The notes under the pieces are model-generated. The model ran no database searches, had not been told where the DNA came from, and was given only the letters and a program-made list of their open reading frames with translations. DNA of 5,902 nt. Source: Opitutales bacterium. Its GTDB lineage: Bacteria > Verrucomicrobiota > Verrucomicrobiae > Opitutales > CAG-312. Shown here in pieces: positions 1 to 5,902 of the stretch. Where the stretch lies: assembly GCA_017623955.1 (NCBI GenBank), contig JAGAOA010000174.1, positions 1 through 5,902 on the forward strand, written 5' to 3'. Positions within the stretch are counted from its first letter, which is position 1; each line of letters begins with the position of its first letter. A program made the position numbers and the translations under genes.

Positions 1-247
1 AAAATATATTACAACTTGCCCAACGTACATCTGCACCAAGTGCTTTTAGTGTTTCTATCAACACTGCTGTTTGGATTGTCATATGCAGTGAACCGCTTAC
101 GCGAACGTTCTTTAAAGGCTTTTTTGGAGCGTATTTTTCGCGTATTGCCATAAGCCCAGGCATTTCATGTTCTGCTATTTCTATTTCTTTTCTGCCCCAT
201 GGAGCAAGCTTTATATCTGCTACTTTATATTTCTCTTTTTTTGCCAT
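1..247 (-). CDS. ahcY: Adenosylhomocysteinase (SAH hydrolase), N-terminal part, cut by the window edge
   Basis: Adenosylhomocysteinase reversibly hydrolyses S-adenosylhomocysteine to adenosine and homocysteine in the cytoplasm. This relieves product inhibition of methyltransferases and returns homocysteine to the methionine cycle. The 82 visible residues match the family's N-terminus: [20 protein letters not shown] at residues 8-27, EMPGLMAIR at 28-36, and the substrate-binding segment [17 protein letters not shown] at 51-67, with the conserved His55 and Thr57. It continues through [13 protein letters not shown] to the edge. The NAD-binding domain and the rest of the catalytic domain lie outside the window. 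The start is the ATG at 245-247, preceded at 9-nt spacing by AAGGA, the only clear Shine-Dalgarno sequence in this window. It lies 70 bases downstream of metK on the same strand, with a hairpin in the gap. MetK makes SAM and AhcY clears SAH, so the pairing makes metabolic sense. The assignment is secure. Confidence 0.96.
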   Translation of the reverse strand, partial: MAKKEKYKVADIKLAPWGRKEIEIAEHEMPGLMAIREKYAPKKPLKNVRVSGSLHMTIQTAVLIETLKALGADVRWASCNIF

Positions 248-256
248 AATATTTTT

Positions 257-261
257 TCCTT
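257..261 (-). promoter_or_regulatory. Shine-Dalgarno sequence of ahcY
   Basis: AAGGA reads on the minus strand, 9 nt upstream of the ahcY ATG, and supports that start. It lies just beyond the U-rich run that follows the metK-ahcY hairpin, so it would be transcribed only if polymerase passes the hairpin. Confidence 0.7.
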
Positions 262-301
262 AAAATTAAAACGACCGACACTGCTCTCGCCGTATCGGTC
301 G
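262..301 (-). terminator. Hairpin plus U-rich run between metK and ahcY (terminator or attenuator)
   Basis: On the minus strand the outer arms are a perfect 7-bp match, CGACCGA (295-301) with TCGGTCG (272-278). Inside them come a U-G wobble, an AC/GT pair set, one G-A mismatch and a GC/GC pair set. The loop GAGA is closed by C-G, which is a GNRA tetraloop. The 30-nt structure is followed at once by TTTTAATTTT, as in an intrinsic terminator. It begins 16 nt after the metK stop. Only 14 nt separate the U-rich run from the ahcY ATG, so there is no room for a promoter after it. If it terminates, ahcY depends on read-through or on a promoter upstream of the hairpin, which would make it an attenuator. 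It could instead be an mRNA-stabilising or processing hairpin. I do not recognise the SAH or SAM riboswitch consensus here. Confidence 0.65.
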
Positions 302-317
302 CAATACTAATTAAAAA

Positions 318-1487
318 TTACTTAATTGCAGCTTTCAATTCTTTTGCTTTTGAGATATCTTCCCAAGGCAAATCTGATTTTGTAAAGTGCCCGTAATTTG
401 TTGTCTTTTTATAGATTGGTTGTAACAAGTTCAACTGTGATACGATATCTGCTGGCTTGAAACTAAATACTTTGCGAACAGCTTTTTCAATTTTTTCTTC
501 TTCTACTTTTCCTGTCCCAAATGTTTCGATTGCAATGCTCAATGGTTGTGGATGCCCAATAGCGTATGCAACTTGTATTTCACATTTATCTGCCAAACCT
601 GCAGCAACGATATTCTTTGCTACCCAACGGCACATATATGCGGCTGAACGGTCAACTTTACTTGGGTCTTTGCCTGAGAATGCTCCACCACCATGACGAC
701 CATATCCACCGTATGTATCAACAATGATTTTTCTACCTGTTAAGCCAGAGTCTCCTTGTGGACCTCCAACGACGAAGTTCCCTGTTGGGTTTACGAGGAA
801 TTGTGTATTTTTTGTCAAAAGTTTCTTTGGAAGAACTTTTTTGATAACCTTTTCAACAATGTATTTTTCGATTGTTGCATGCGATACACCTGCTGCGTGT
901 TGTGTAGATACTACTACGTTTTCAATATATGCAACTTTTCCGTTTTCGTATGCTACTGCTACTTGGCTTTTACAGTCTGGACGCAACCACTTAGGACCTT
1001 TACCTGACTTACGTTGTTTTGCAAGCTCTGTTAAAATTGTATGTGCGAACATAATTGCTGCTGGCATATATTCTGGAGTTTCGTTTGTTGCGTATCCAAA
1101 CATAATACCTTGGTCGCCAGCACCTTGTTCTGCGGTTTTTTTACCTTTTGCTTTCCTAGCATCTACGCCTTGTGCAATATCGGGTGATTGCTTTGTAAGA
1201 AGATTTGAAACAAAAACTTTGTCGGCATGGAAGACATCGTCATCATTAATATAACCGATTTCATTGATAGCTTTACGAACTATCTTTTCATAATCTAAAA
1301 CCGCTTTTGTTGTGATTTCTCCAGCGATTACAACGCAGTTGCTTTTAACTAATGTTTCGCAAGCAACGCGACTAAATTTATCTTGTTCAAGACATGCGTC
1401 GAGAACGCTGTCTGAAATATAGTCGGCAACTTTGTCTGGATGACCTTCACCAACTGACTCTGATGAGAATACATAATTGTTTATCAT
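318..1487 (-). CDS. metK: S-adenosylmethionine synthase (methionine adenosyltransferase)
   Basis: MetK makes SAM from L-methionine and ATP, releasing phosphate and diphosphate. It is a cytoplasmic enzyme, normally tetrameric, and needs Mg2+ and K+. At 389 residues the protein is of normal length (E. coli MetK is about 384). The ATP/methionine motif GEGHPDK lies at residues 13-19, and [12 protein letters not shown] at 122-133. [20 protein letters not shown] (233-252) runs into KIIVDTYGG, and the P-loop-like [19 protein letters not shown] lies at 266-284. Arg252, Lys253, Lys273 and Lys277 correspond to the usual active-site basic residues. YGHF (365-368) marks the normal C-terminus. The ATG at 1485-1487 places the first motif correctly, but no Shine-Dalgarno sequence precedes it. 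A TATAAA hexamer ends 6 nt before the ATG, so the transcript may have almost no leader. ahcY follows 70 bases downstream. Nothing suggests damage or transfer. Confidence 0.98.
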   Translation of the reverse strand: MINNYVFSSESVGEGHPDKVADYISDSVLDACLEQDKFSRVACETLVKSNCVVIAGEITTKAVLDYEKIVRKAINEIGYINDDDVFHADKVFVSNLLTKQSPDIAQGVDARKAKGKKTAEQGAGDQGIMFGYATNETPEYMPAAIMFAHTILTELAKQRKSGKGPKWLRPDCKSQVAVAYENGKVAYIENVVVSTQHAAGVSHATIEKYIVEKVIKKVLPKKLLTKNTQFLVNPTGNFVVGGPQGDSGLTGRKIIVDTYGGYGRHGGGAFSGKDPSKVDRSAAYMCRWVAKNIVAAGLADKCEIQVAYAIGHPQPLSIAIETFGTGKVEEEKIEKAVRKVFSFKPADIVSQLNLLQPIYKKTTNYGHFTKSDLPWEDISKAKELKAAIK

Positions 1488-1493
1488 ACTTAC

Positions 1494-1524
1494 TTTATAC
1501 TGACTTATTACTTTTTGTTTGCAA
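1494..1524 (-). promoter_or_regulatory. Possible metK promoter with very short or no leader
   Basis: On the minus strand a -35-like TTGCAA (1519-1524, 4 of 6 to TTGACA) is followed after 19 nt by a -10-like TATAAA (1494-1499, 5 of 6 to TATAAT). Six nt separate the -10 from the ATG, so the expected start of transcription falls on or next to the initiator A. The 19-nt spacing is longer than ideal, and AT-rich DNA gives such hexamers by chance, so confidence is low. Confidence 0.3.
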
Positions 1525-1556
1525 GCTAAAATATATACACATATTTTTACTGTTTT

Positions 1557-3218
1557 TTATTTTTTATTGCCTAGAGAGCGTAATGCACTTTCAAAATTAG
1601 ACTGTATTGTTTCATCTTTCGATTTTTTTATTATTTGTCGAGTTTGCTCTACAATATCGTTAATTTTATCGGTTTTGCCTTCTTGATGCAGTTTTTCTAG
1701 AACGGGAATTACTATTCCATGTAAAGTCATACCTAAGTCATTTTTAAAAATGCCAAATAAACGCTTATACGACGTTTTCAATTTCTGCACATCATTTTCT
1801 TCAATATCTGACAACAACTCCATTCGGGCAAAGTACATTGATAAATCTGGACGATTATTTTTGTTTTTTATAACAAACGCATTCGACATTTTTTTTGCTT
1901 CAGCTTTTTTACCTGATGCATTTAATTTTTTTATCATAATTGTTCTGAAGTGAGCATCACTATCTGGAGAGCGTGCAAACGCTTTCATTGCATTCATACA
2001 TGTTTTTTGAGCACCTAAAGTATCTTCTAATTTTTCATTAGCTTCAAGTAAACAACACCACGATTCAAAATTTCTAACATCGGCTTTTATTGCGTTTTCA
2101 GCAGCAACTTTTGCTTCTTTATATTTTTCGTTTACTAGATCCAAATTTGCGAAGATTGTATGGATTTCGTTTAGTCTATATTTTGCACTTCTACGAAATG
2201 ATTGGCTCAAGCTTTCGAGTGAATGACTAGATGCTATATCCCAAGTCTGAGGGTCATACGTTTTACCTGTAACAAATTTTCCAGAGGCAAATCTACCTAC
2301 GGAAAAGTTCCATTTTCCACTTTTTATCATATAACCAACCCACGCATGAAATCCATCGGAACCTGCGCCTGAAAATATAAATGCTGGTAAGCCTTTAGCT
2401 TTTGCAACTTCTGAAGTAAAGAACGATTGGTCGGTACAGATACCTCCATTTGTTTTTATATTTTCAAGCGTATAGGGGAGCCTTTCCCATGAAAATTGTT
2501 TCGAGTTGAGACGAGAAGAATCGTATTTGATAGACGAGTACAATTTTACTATTGTATTCGCATTTGTAGACACTGACTTTTGAGCCCACGCACGTTCTTC
2601 GGGAGGCAACACACTTGCAACTAAAAATTTTAATTCTTCTATGGATAAGTTTTCTAGCTTAGATAATAATCTGCCTTTTCGTCTATCGCTAACCCACATT
2701 TTAAAAGCCTCATCAGCGGGCTGAAGTTTTCTTGGTAAGAGTGTATTGCTAACTTGATGATGTGGATAAGACGAAGGTGGTTGAGTATCAAAAACTATGG
2801 CGATTGCAGTTGCTAGATTTGGAAATGCTTTAAAGTCTTCTGGGTTATTTTGCCAAATTTTATTCAAGATTTTGAAAACTTCGGAATGGTTATCCTTTGG
2901 AGATATTATAGTAGATAAATCATTTAAATATTCTGGTGTTGTCAAAATAAACACGAGTAAATCATCGGAAAGTTTTTGTTTACTTTTATCGAGAAACGAC
3001 AATATTTTGGCTACCGACAATGTTGCATTTGCTGACGGTAAATTATTTGTTTCGTAGAGTTCAAATGCTTTTGTTGCTAGTTTTGATGATAGTTCATTTA
3101 TATTGGGGTCTGAGGCGACAAAACTTTTTGCAGAGTCTATCGTAAATGGTAACTGAGGGATATTAGCTACTGCGATATTTGCTAGTAACAACACGATTAA
3201 AAAAAATACTCTCTTCAT
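1557..3218 (-). CDS. Secreted transglutaminase-like protein with helical-repeat (TPR-like) C-terminus
   Basis: The function is unknown. The 553-residue protein begins with a clear signal peptide: Lys2-Arg3, a hydrophobic core at 4-15, and a probable Ala-Val-Ala cleavage site at 16-18. No lipobox Cys or later membrane segment is visible, so it is probably exported as a soluble protein. Residues 20-240 are mostly helical and unassigned. Residues 245-325 look like a transglutaminase/peptidase-like core: NGGICTDQSFF carries the candidate nucleophile Cys261, and DGFHAWVGY the His291. The family's usual Asp shortly after the WxxxD strand is not obvious, because KWNFSVGR occupies that place; Asn304 or Asp322 might substitute. 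Residues 340-450 contain paired helices resembling TPR repeats (EKYKEAKVAAENAIKAD at 364-380). Such a fold could be a peptidase, a cross-linking enzyme or an inactive binding protein. The ATG at 3216-3218 is forced by an in-frame TAA just upstream and by the signal peptide. There is no Shine-Dalgarno sequence, and the ATG lies in a hairpin loop. Confidence 0.8.
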   Translation of the reverse strand: MKRVFFLIVLLLANIAVANIPQLPFTIDSAKSFVASDPNINELSSKLATKAFELYETNNLPSANATLSVAKILSFLDKSKQKLSDDLLVFILTTPEYLNDLSTIISPKDNHSEVFKILNKIWQNNPEDFKAFPNLATAIAIVFDTQPPSSYPHHQVSNTLLPRKLQPADEAFKMWVSDRRKGRLLSKLENLSIEELKFLVASVLPPEERAWAQKSVSTNANTIVKLYSSIKYDSSRLNSKQFSWERLPYTLENIKTNGGICTDQSFFTSEVAKAKGLPAFIFSGAGSDGFHAWVGYMIKSGKWNFSVGRFASGKFVTGKTYDPQTWDIASSHSLESLSQSFRRSAKYRLNEIHTIFANLDLVNEKYKEAKVAAENAIKADVRNFESWCCLLEANEKLEDTLGAQKTCMNAMKAFARSPDSDAHFRTIMIKKLNASGKKAEAKKMSNAFVIKNKNNRPDLSMYFARMELLSDIEENDVQKLKTSYKRLFGIFKNDLGMTLHGIVIPVLEKLHQEGKTDKINDIVEQTRQIIKKSKDETIQSNFESALRSLGNKK

Positions 3219-3235
3219 AGGAAAGAGAGTATTTT
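3199..3235 (-). terminator. Perfect 13-bp hairpin with U-run, downstream of the hexomutase and enclosing the next gene's start codon
   Basis: On the minus strand AAAATACTCTCTT (3223-3235) pairs perfectly with AAGAGAGTATTTT (3203-3215) across the 7-nt loop TCCTATG (3216-3222). Four more U follow at 3199-3202, giving a run of eight U. Its position, beginning 24 nt after the hexomutase stop, fits an intrinsic terminator for that gene. Only three of the thirteen pairs are G-C, so termination may be partial. The loop contains the ATG of the secreted protein, whose codons 2 to 6 or so are the 3' arm and U-run. The same RNA may therefore also control that gene's translation or attenuation. Confidence 0.6.
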
Positions 3236-3259
3236 AGACTATTAAAATGTAAAGCAAAT

Positions 3260-5206
3260 TTATTTACAACACTTCATAAACTCAGCTCCTAAAGCATCTA
3301 ACATAGCGGTTAAGTGTTTTCGTGCTTCTAACTTTGCCCTTGCAAGTTCTTCCATATTTGATGCATTTTCTACACCAAAAGCATAGAACTTAATTTTTGG
3401 TTCTGTTCCACTTGCACGAATTGCAAAACTATAACCATTTTCAAGTGTATAGAAGAAGAATTTTTCTTTTGCAATTTCTACTCCATCATCATCAACGATT
3501 GTATCTTTTGCAAAATTTATACTTTTTACAACTTTTACGCCCCCGACTTCCGTCATTGGAGTTTCATCAAGCTTTTTCAAGAATGATTGAATTTCTGTTG
3601 CTCCACTAGCTCCTTCGCGATATATGCTTTTTAAATCTTCAAGATAATATCCGCATTTCAAATAGATTTCATCAAGATATTCATCTACTGTTTTACCTTG
3701 CGATTTTAAATAAGCCATCATTTCACTAAACATAATGACAGCTGCGTTTGCATCTTTATCACGAACTAAATCTGTTCCTAGATATCCATAGCTTTCTTCG
3801 CCACCAAATACAAAGAATGTACTATGTTCCTGCATTAACTGTGCTTTTTGCAAGTATGGCATATTACTACAATCTTCGCCCATTGCTTTATTTAGCATTT
3901 GTTCGTACATTGTAAGTCTGCCTCCAATCCACTTAAAGCCTGTAAGTGTATTTATACATTTTAAGCCGTGCGAGTGTGCTATCTTATCTTGAAGTGGACT
4001 TGTAACAAAGGTTTTTATCAGAGTACATTTTGAAGGATTTTTTATTATTCCCTTTGCTTTCATTTGAGAGATTCGATATTCTGACAACAAAGAACCTATC
4101 ATATTGCCAGTAAGTAAACGGATTTCTCCTGAACGAGTTTTTATGGCAACTCCCATTCTGTCGGCATCTGGATCGGTTGCCATTAGGCATTCTGCTCCAG
4201 TTGATTTCATTTTTTCTATACCCATTGCAAGAGTTTCGGCGTATTCAGGATTAGGTTGTTTTACTGTTGGAAAACGTGGATCCATAATCATTTGTTCTTC
4301 AAACAAAATAGGCTCTAAGACAAAATGACGCATAACTGTTGGACACAAACTAGCTCCTGTTCCATGTACTGCGGTAAAGACTACGTTTGGTTTATTTATC
4401 GACATCACTTCTTTATCGATTACGCAATTTTCGATTGATGCTACATAGGCATCTTCTGTCGATTTATCTATAATTTTTACTCCACTTAAATCTACATTCA
4501 AAAGAGTTCCAACTTGTTGCCACGAAACTTTATTTACTTCGGCAACAATTCCTTCGGCATGCGGACTTATGACTTGTGCTCCATCGCTAAAATAGACTTT
4601 GTATCCGTTATCGTGTGATGGATTATGTGATGCTGTTATTACTATACCAGCTGTCGTTTTCAAATGGCGAACACTGAAGGAAAGTTGTGGGGTTGAACGT
4701 GCTCCATCAAAAATATACACTGTACCGCCAAGCTTATTCCAAATAGAAGCAGAAAGTTCACAGAAATGTTTTGAAAAGTGGCGGACATCGTATGCAATCA
4801 CTAATGAAGGTTTTTCGGTAGAGCCACTTTCTTTTATCCAGTTTGCACAATAATTGAAAAGACCTGCGGTTGCTCTTGCCACTGTAAAGTCGTTCATATT
4901 ATTTGCACCTGCGGCTGCGTGTTCTGGTGTGCCTTTATCTGACAATGTTCCAATTTCTGCCTTTGTAGATACTTTACCTATTGTTCTACCACGCATACCT
5001 CCTGTTCCAAAGGAAAGTGGTTTAAAAAAACGATCGTTAAGCTCTTCGTATTGTTTTTGTTCAAAAAGTTCTACCAAAGACTCTAACGCCCATTCTGGCA
5101 AAAAATTTTCATCTAGCCATGAATGTATATTTTTAGCTGAACTTTCGAGAAGTTCTCCGCTTTTTGTTGCTGCATCAACCAAGATTTTTAATTCAGAATT
5201 ATTCAT
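3260..5206 (-). CDS. Alpha-D-phosphohexomutase (phosphoglucomutase/phosphomannomutase superfamily)
   Basis: Enzymes of this superfamily move phosphate between C1 and C6 of a hexose through a bisphosphate intermediate and a phosphoserine. Glucose-1-phosphate/glucose-6-phosphate is the likely pair here, linking glycolysis to glycogen and surface-sugar synthesis; mannose phosphates are possible. The 648-residue cytoplasmic protein has all four signature regions. FGTGGMRGR lies at 66-74. The phosphoserine loop TASHNPSHDNGYK is at 191-203, with Ser193 as the phosphorylated residue. The metal loop DPDADR is at 345-350, with Asp345, Asp347 and Asp349. The sugar-binding GGEESYG is at 468-474, and the phosphate-binding RASGTEPK at 597-604. 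TLTGFKWIGG (421-430) is typical of the PGM2/PgcA-like branch. It is longer than the roughly 570-600 residues usual there, partly from extra sequence at about 75-103. The ATG is fixed by an in-frame TAG 21 bases upstream, and there is no Shine-Dalgarno sequence. I leave the symbol blank because substrate preference cannot be read from sequence. Confidence 0.93.
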   Translation of the reverse strand: MNNSELKILVDAATKSGELLESSAKNIHSWLDENFLPEWALESLVELFEQKQYEELNDRFFKPLSFGTGGMRGRTIGKVSTKAEIGTLSDKGTPEHAAAGANNMNDFTVARATAGLFNYCANWIKESGSTEKPSLVIAYDVRHFSKHFCELSASIWNKLGGTVYIFDGARSTPQLSFSVRHLKTTAGIVITASHNPSHDNGYKVYFSDGAQVISPHAEGIVAEVNKVSWQQVGTLLNVDLSGVKIIDKSTEDAYVASIENCVIDKEVMSINKPNVVFTAVHGTGASLCPTVMRHFVLEPILFEEQMIMDPRFPTVKQPNPEYAETLAMGIEKMKSTGAECLMATDPDADRMGVAIKTRSGEIRLLTGNMIGSLLSEYRISQMKAKGIIKNPSKCTLIKTFVTSPLQDKIAHSHGLKCINTLTGFKWIGGRLTMYEQMLNKAMGEDCSNMPYLQKAQLMQEHSTFFVFGGEESYGYLGTDLVRDKDANAAVIMFSEMMAYLKSQGKTVDEYLDEIYLKCGYYLEDLKSIYREGASGATEIQSFLKKLDETPMTEVGGVKVVKSINFAKDTIVDDDGVEIAKEKFFFYTLENGYSFAIRASGTEPKIKFYAFGVENASNMEELARAKLEARKHLTAMLDALGAEFMKCCK

Positions 5207-5216
5207 ATAAAAAAGT

Positions 5217-5222
5217 ATTGTA
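5217..5222 (-). promoter_or_regulatory. Possible -10 element of the hexomutase gene
   Basis: TACAAT on the minus strand matches TATAAT at 5 of 6 positions and ends 10 nt before the ATG, which predicts a leader of only about 4 nt. No convincing -35 exists at 16-19 nt, where the glyA terminator stem lies. Since the glyA terminator sits upstream, a promoter is expected in this short space. The evidence is weak. Confidence 0.25.
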
Positions 5223-5234
5223 CACTAAAGAATG

Positions 5235-5268
5235 AAGGGGACTTTCGATAGAAATCGATTGCCCCCTT
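5235..5268 (-). terminator. Intrinsic terminator downstream of glyA
   Basis: On the minus strand AAGGGGGC (5261-5268) pairs with GTCCCCTT (5235-5242), with one G-U wobble. A symmetric AA/AA internal loop follows, then TCGAT/ATCGA closing a TTCT loop. The hairpin starts 28 nt after the glyA stop. The minus-strand tail (CATTCTTT) is only moderately U-rich. On the plus strand the same hairpin is followed by seven T (5267-5273), so it should also stop transcription coming from the other side. It separates glyA from the hexomutase gene. Confidence 0.75.
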
Positions 5269-5296
5269 TTTTTAGTTAAGATTGTTTACTCAAGTT

Positions 5297-5902
5297 TTAG
5301 TAAGGAAGCGGATATTTTTTGCAGAGTTCTTCTGCAATAGACTTTGCTTTTGCAACTTCAGGTGTATCGAGTGGAATTTCTCCTCCTTCTTCGGCAGGAT
5401 TTGACAAAACTAAAGAAATTGCTTCGGCAATTTTATCCATGTCGTCTTCTACCATACCTCTGCTTGTTATTGCTGGTGTACCTAAACGTATACCACTAGC
5501 TTTAAATGGAGAGCGTGTTTCTCCTGGAACTGTATTTTTATTTGTAGTTATGTTTGCGGCATCAAGTGCGTGTTGGGCAACTTTACCTGTAAGATTTGGG
5601 AAATTCTTACGCAAATCTATCAAGATAAGATGATTGTCTGTGCCATCGGATACCAAGCCAAAACCACGCTTCTTAAGTGCTTCTGCCAACGCTTTAGCAT
5701 TCTTTGCTACTTGTTGTTGATATGCTTTATAGTCATCTTTTAACGCTTCATTAAAGCATACCGCTTTTGCAGCGATGACGTGCATTAATGGTCCTCCTTG
5801 TGTTCCTGGGAAAATTGCAGAGTCGATTGCTTTTGCGTATTTTTCCTTACACACAATTATACCGCCACGTGGACCACGCAAGGTCTTATGTGTTGTTGTT
5901 GT
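5297..5902 (-). CDS. glyA: Serine hydroxymethyltransferase, C-terminal part, cut by the window edge
   Basis: GlyA is a cytoplasmic PLP enzyme that converts serine and tetrahydrofolate to glycine and 5,10-methylene-tetrahydrofolate, the main entry of one-carbon units. The visible 201 residues open with [14 protein letters not shown]. The Lys at visible residue 6 (codon 5885-5887) is the family's Schiff-base lysine (Lys229 in E. coli). Then come [28 protein letters not shown], the NKNTVPGE loop, and SGIRLGTPA, whose Arg (visible residue 139) binds the substrate carboxylate. The normal C-terminus ends in KKYPLPY. The reading frame stays open to the edge at 5902. The TTG at 5879-5881 lies inside the active-site motif and is not a start. 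About 220 N-terminal residues are outside the window. A terminator follows, so glyA probably ends its transcript here. Its product feeds the methyl cycle served by metK and ahcY further on. Confidence 0.97.
   Translation of the reverse strand, partial: TTTTHKTLRGPRGGIIVCKEKYAKAIDSAIFPGTQGGPLMHVIAAKAVCFNEALKDDYKAYQQQVAKNAKALAEALKKRGFGLVSDGTDNHLILIDLRKNFPNLTGKVAQHALDAANITTNKNTVPGETRSPFKASGIRLGTPAITSRGMVEDDMDKIAEAISLVLSNPAEEGGEIPLDTPEVAKAKSIAEELCKKYPLPY

Noticed and set aside
248..317. SAM or SAH riboswitch in the metK-ahcY gap
   Set aside because: The 70-base gap has a single hairpin and no visible pseudoknot partner, and I cannot match it to a known consensus. I list it only as a hairpin/attenuator.
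724..1254. Plus-strand 176-residue open frame opposite metK
   Set aside because: It lies wholly inside metK, which carries complete family motifs. Its translation is Cys/Phe-rich with no recognisable domain, and the other plus-strand frames here and opposite the hexomutase, secreted protein and glyA look the same.
1528..1547. AT-only inverted repeat AAAATAT / ATATTTT in the gap between the secreted protein and metK, considered as a terminator
   Set aside because: The stem has no G-C pair and no following U-run on the minus strand, so it is unlikely to terminate. Read-through from the secreted protein gene into metK remains possible.
3984..4190. Minus-strand 68-residue frame in a different phase within the hexomutase
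   Set aside because: It overlaps the hexomutase metal-loop region out of frame. It has no plausible start signal or recognisable domain.
5207..5296. Small RNA or riboswitch between glyA and the hexomutase gene
   Set aside because: The 90-base gap is accounted for by the glyA terminator hairpin and a short promoter-like stretch, leaving no room for an aptamer.
5879..5881. TTG considered as the start of a short glyA-like protein
   Set aside because: The frame stays open upstream to the window edge, and the preceding codons read TTTTHKT, completing the PLP-lysine motif. The gene is cut by the window, not truncated.

Overview
The window is AT-rich bacterial chromosome with five genes, all on the minus strand. 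In transcription order (high to low coordinates) they are: the 3' part of glyA (5297-5902, runs off the window); a complete alpha-D-phosphohexomutase of the phosphoglucomutase/phosphomannomutase superfamily (3260-5206); a secreted protein with a transglutaminase-like core and a helical-repeat C-terminus (1557-3218); a complete metK (318-1487); and the 5' part of ahcY (1-247, runs off the window). Gaps are 41-90 bases. No plus-strand gene, tRNA, rRNA, mobile element or CRISPR array is visible, and no stretch over 300 bases lacks a gene.

Three of the five genes serve one-carbon and activated-methyl metabolism. GlyA loads the folate one-carbon pool, MetK makes S-adenosylmethionine (SAM), and AhcY removes the S-adenosylhomocysteine (SAH) left after methylation. 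The hexomutase and the secreted protein sit between glyA and metK without an obvious pathway link. The secreted protein resembles, from memory, transglutaminase-like proteins of the Planctomycetes-Verrucomicrobia group. Together with the SAH-hydrolase route of SAH disposal, this makes a low-GC Verrucomicrobiota-type (PVC) bacterium my best guess, but the placement is tentative.

The most unusual features are in the gaps. Three gaps hold convincing RNA hairpins. One is a perfect 13-bp inverted repeat whose 7-nt loop contains the start codon of the secreted protein, and whose 3' arm and U-run encode the beginning of its signal peptide. Another lies between metK and ahcY and has a C-GAGA-G (GNRA) tetraloop just upstream of the ahcY ribosome binding site. 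Three of the four visible start codons lack a Shine-Dalgarno sequence and have -10-like hexamers 6-12 bases upstream, so very short or absent leaders are possible. I see no clear new multi-gene system. The gene content is mostly housekeeping, and the interest is in junction regulation and the secreted protein.
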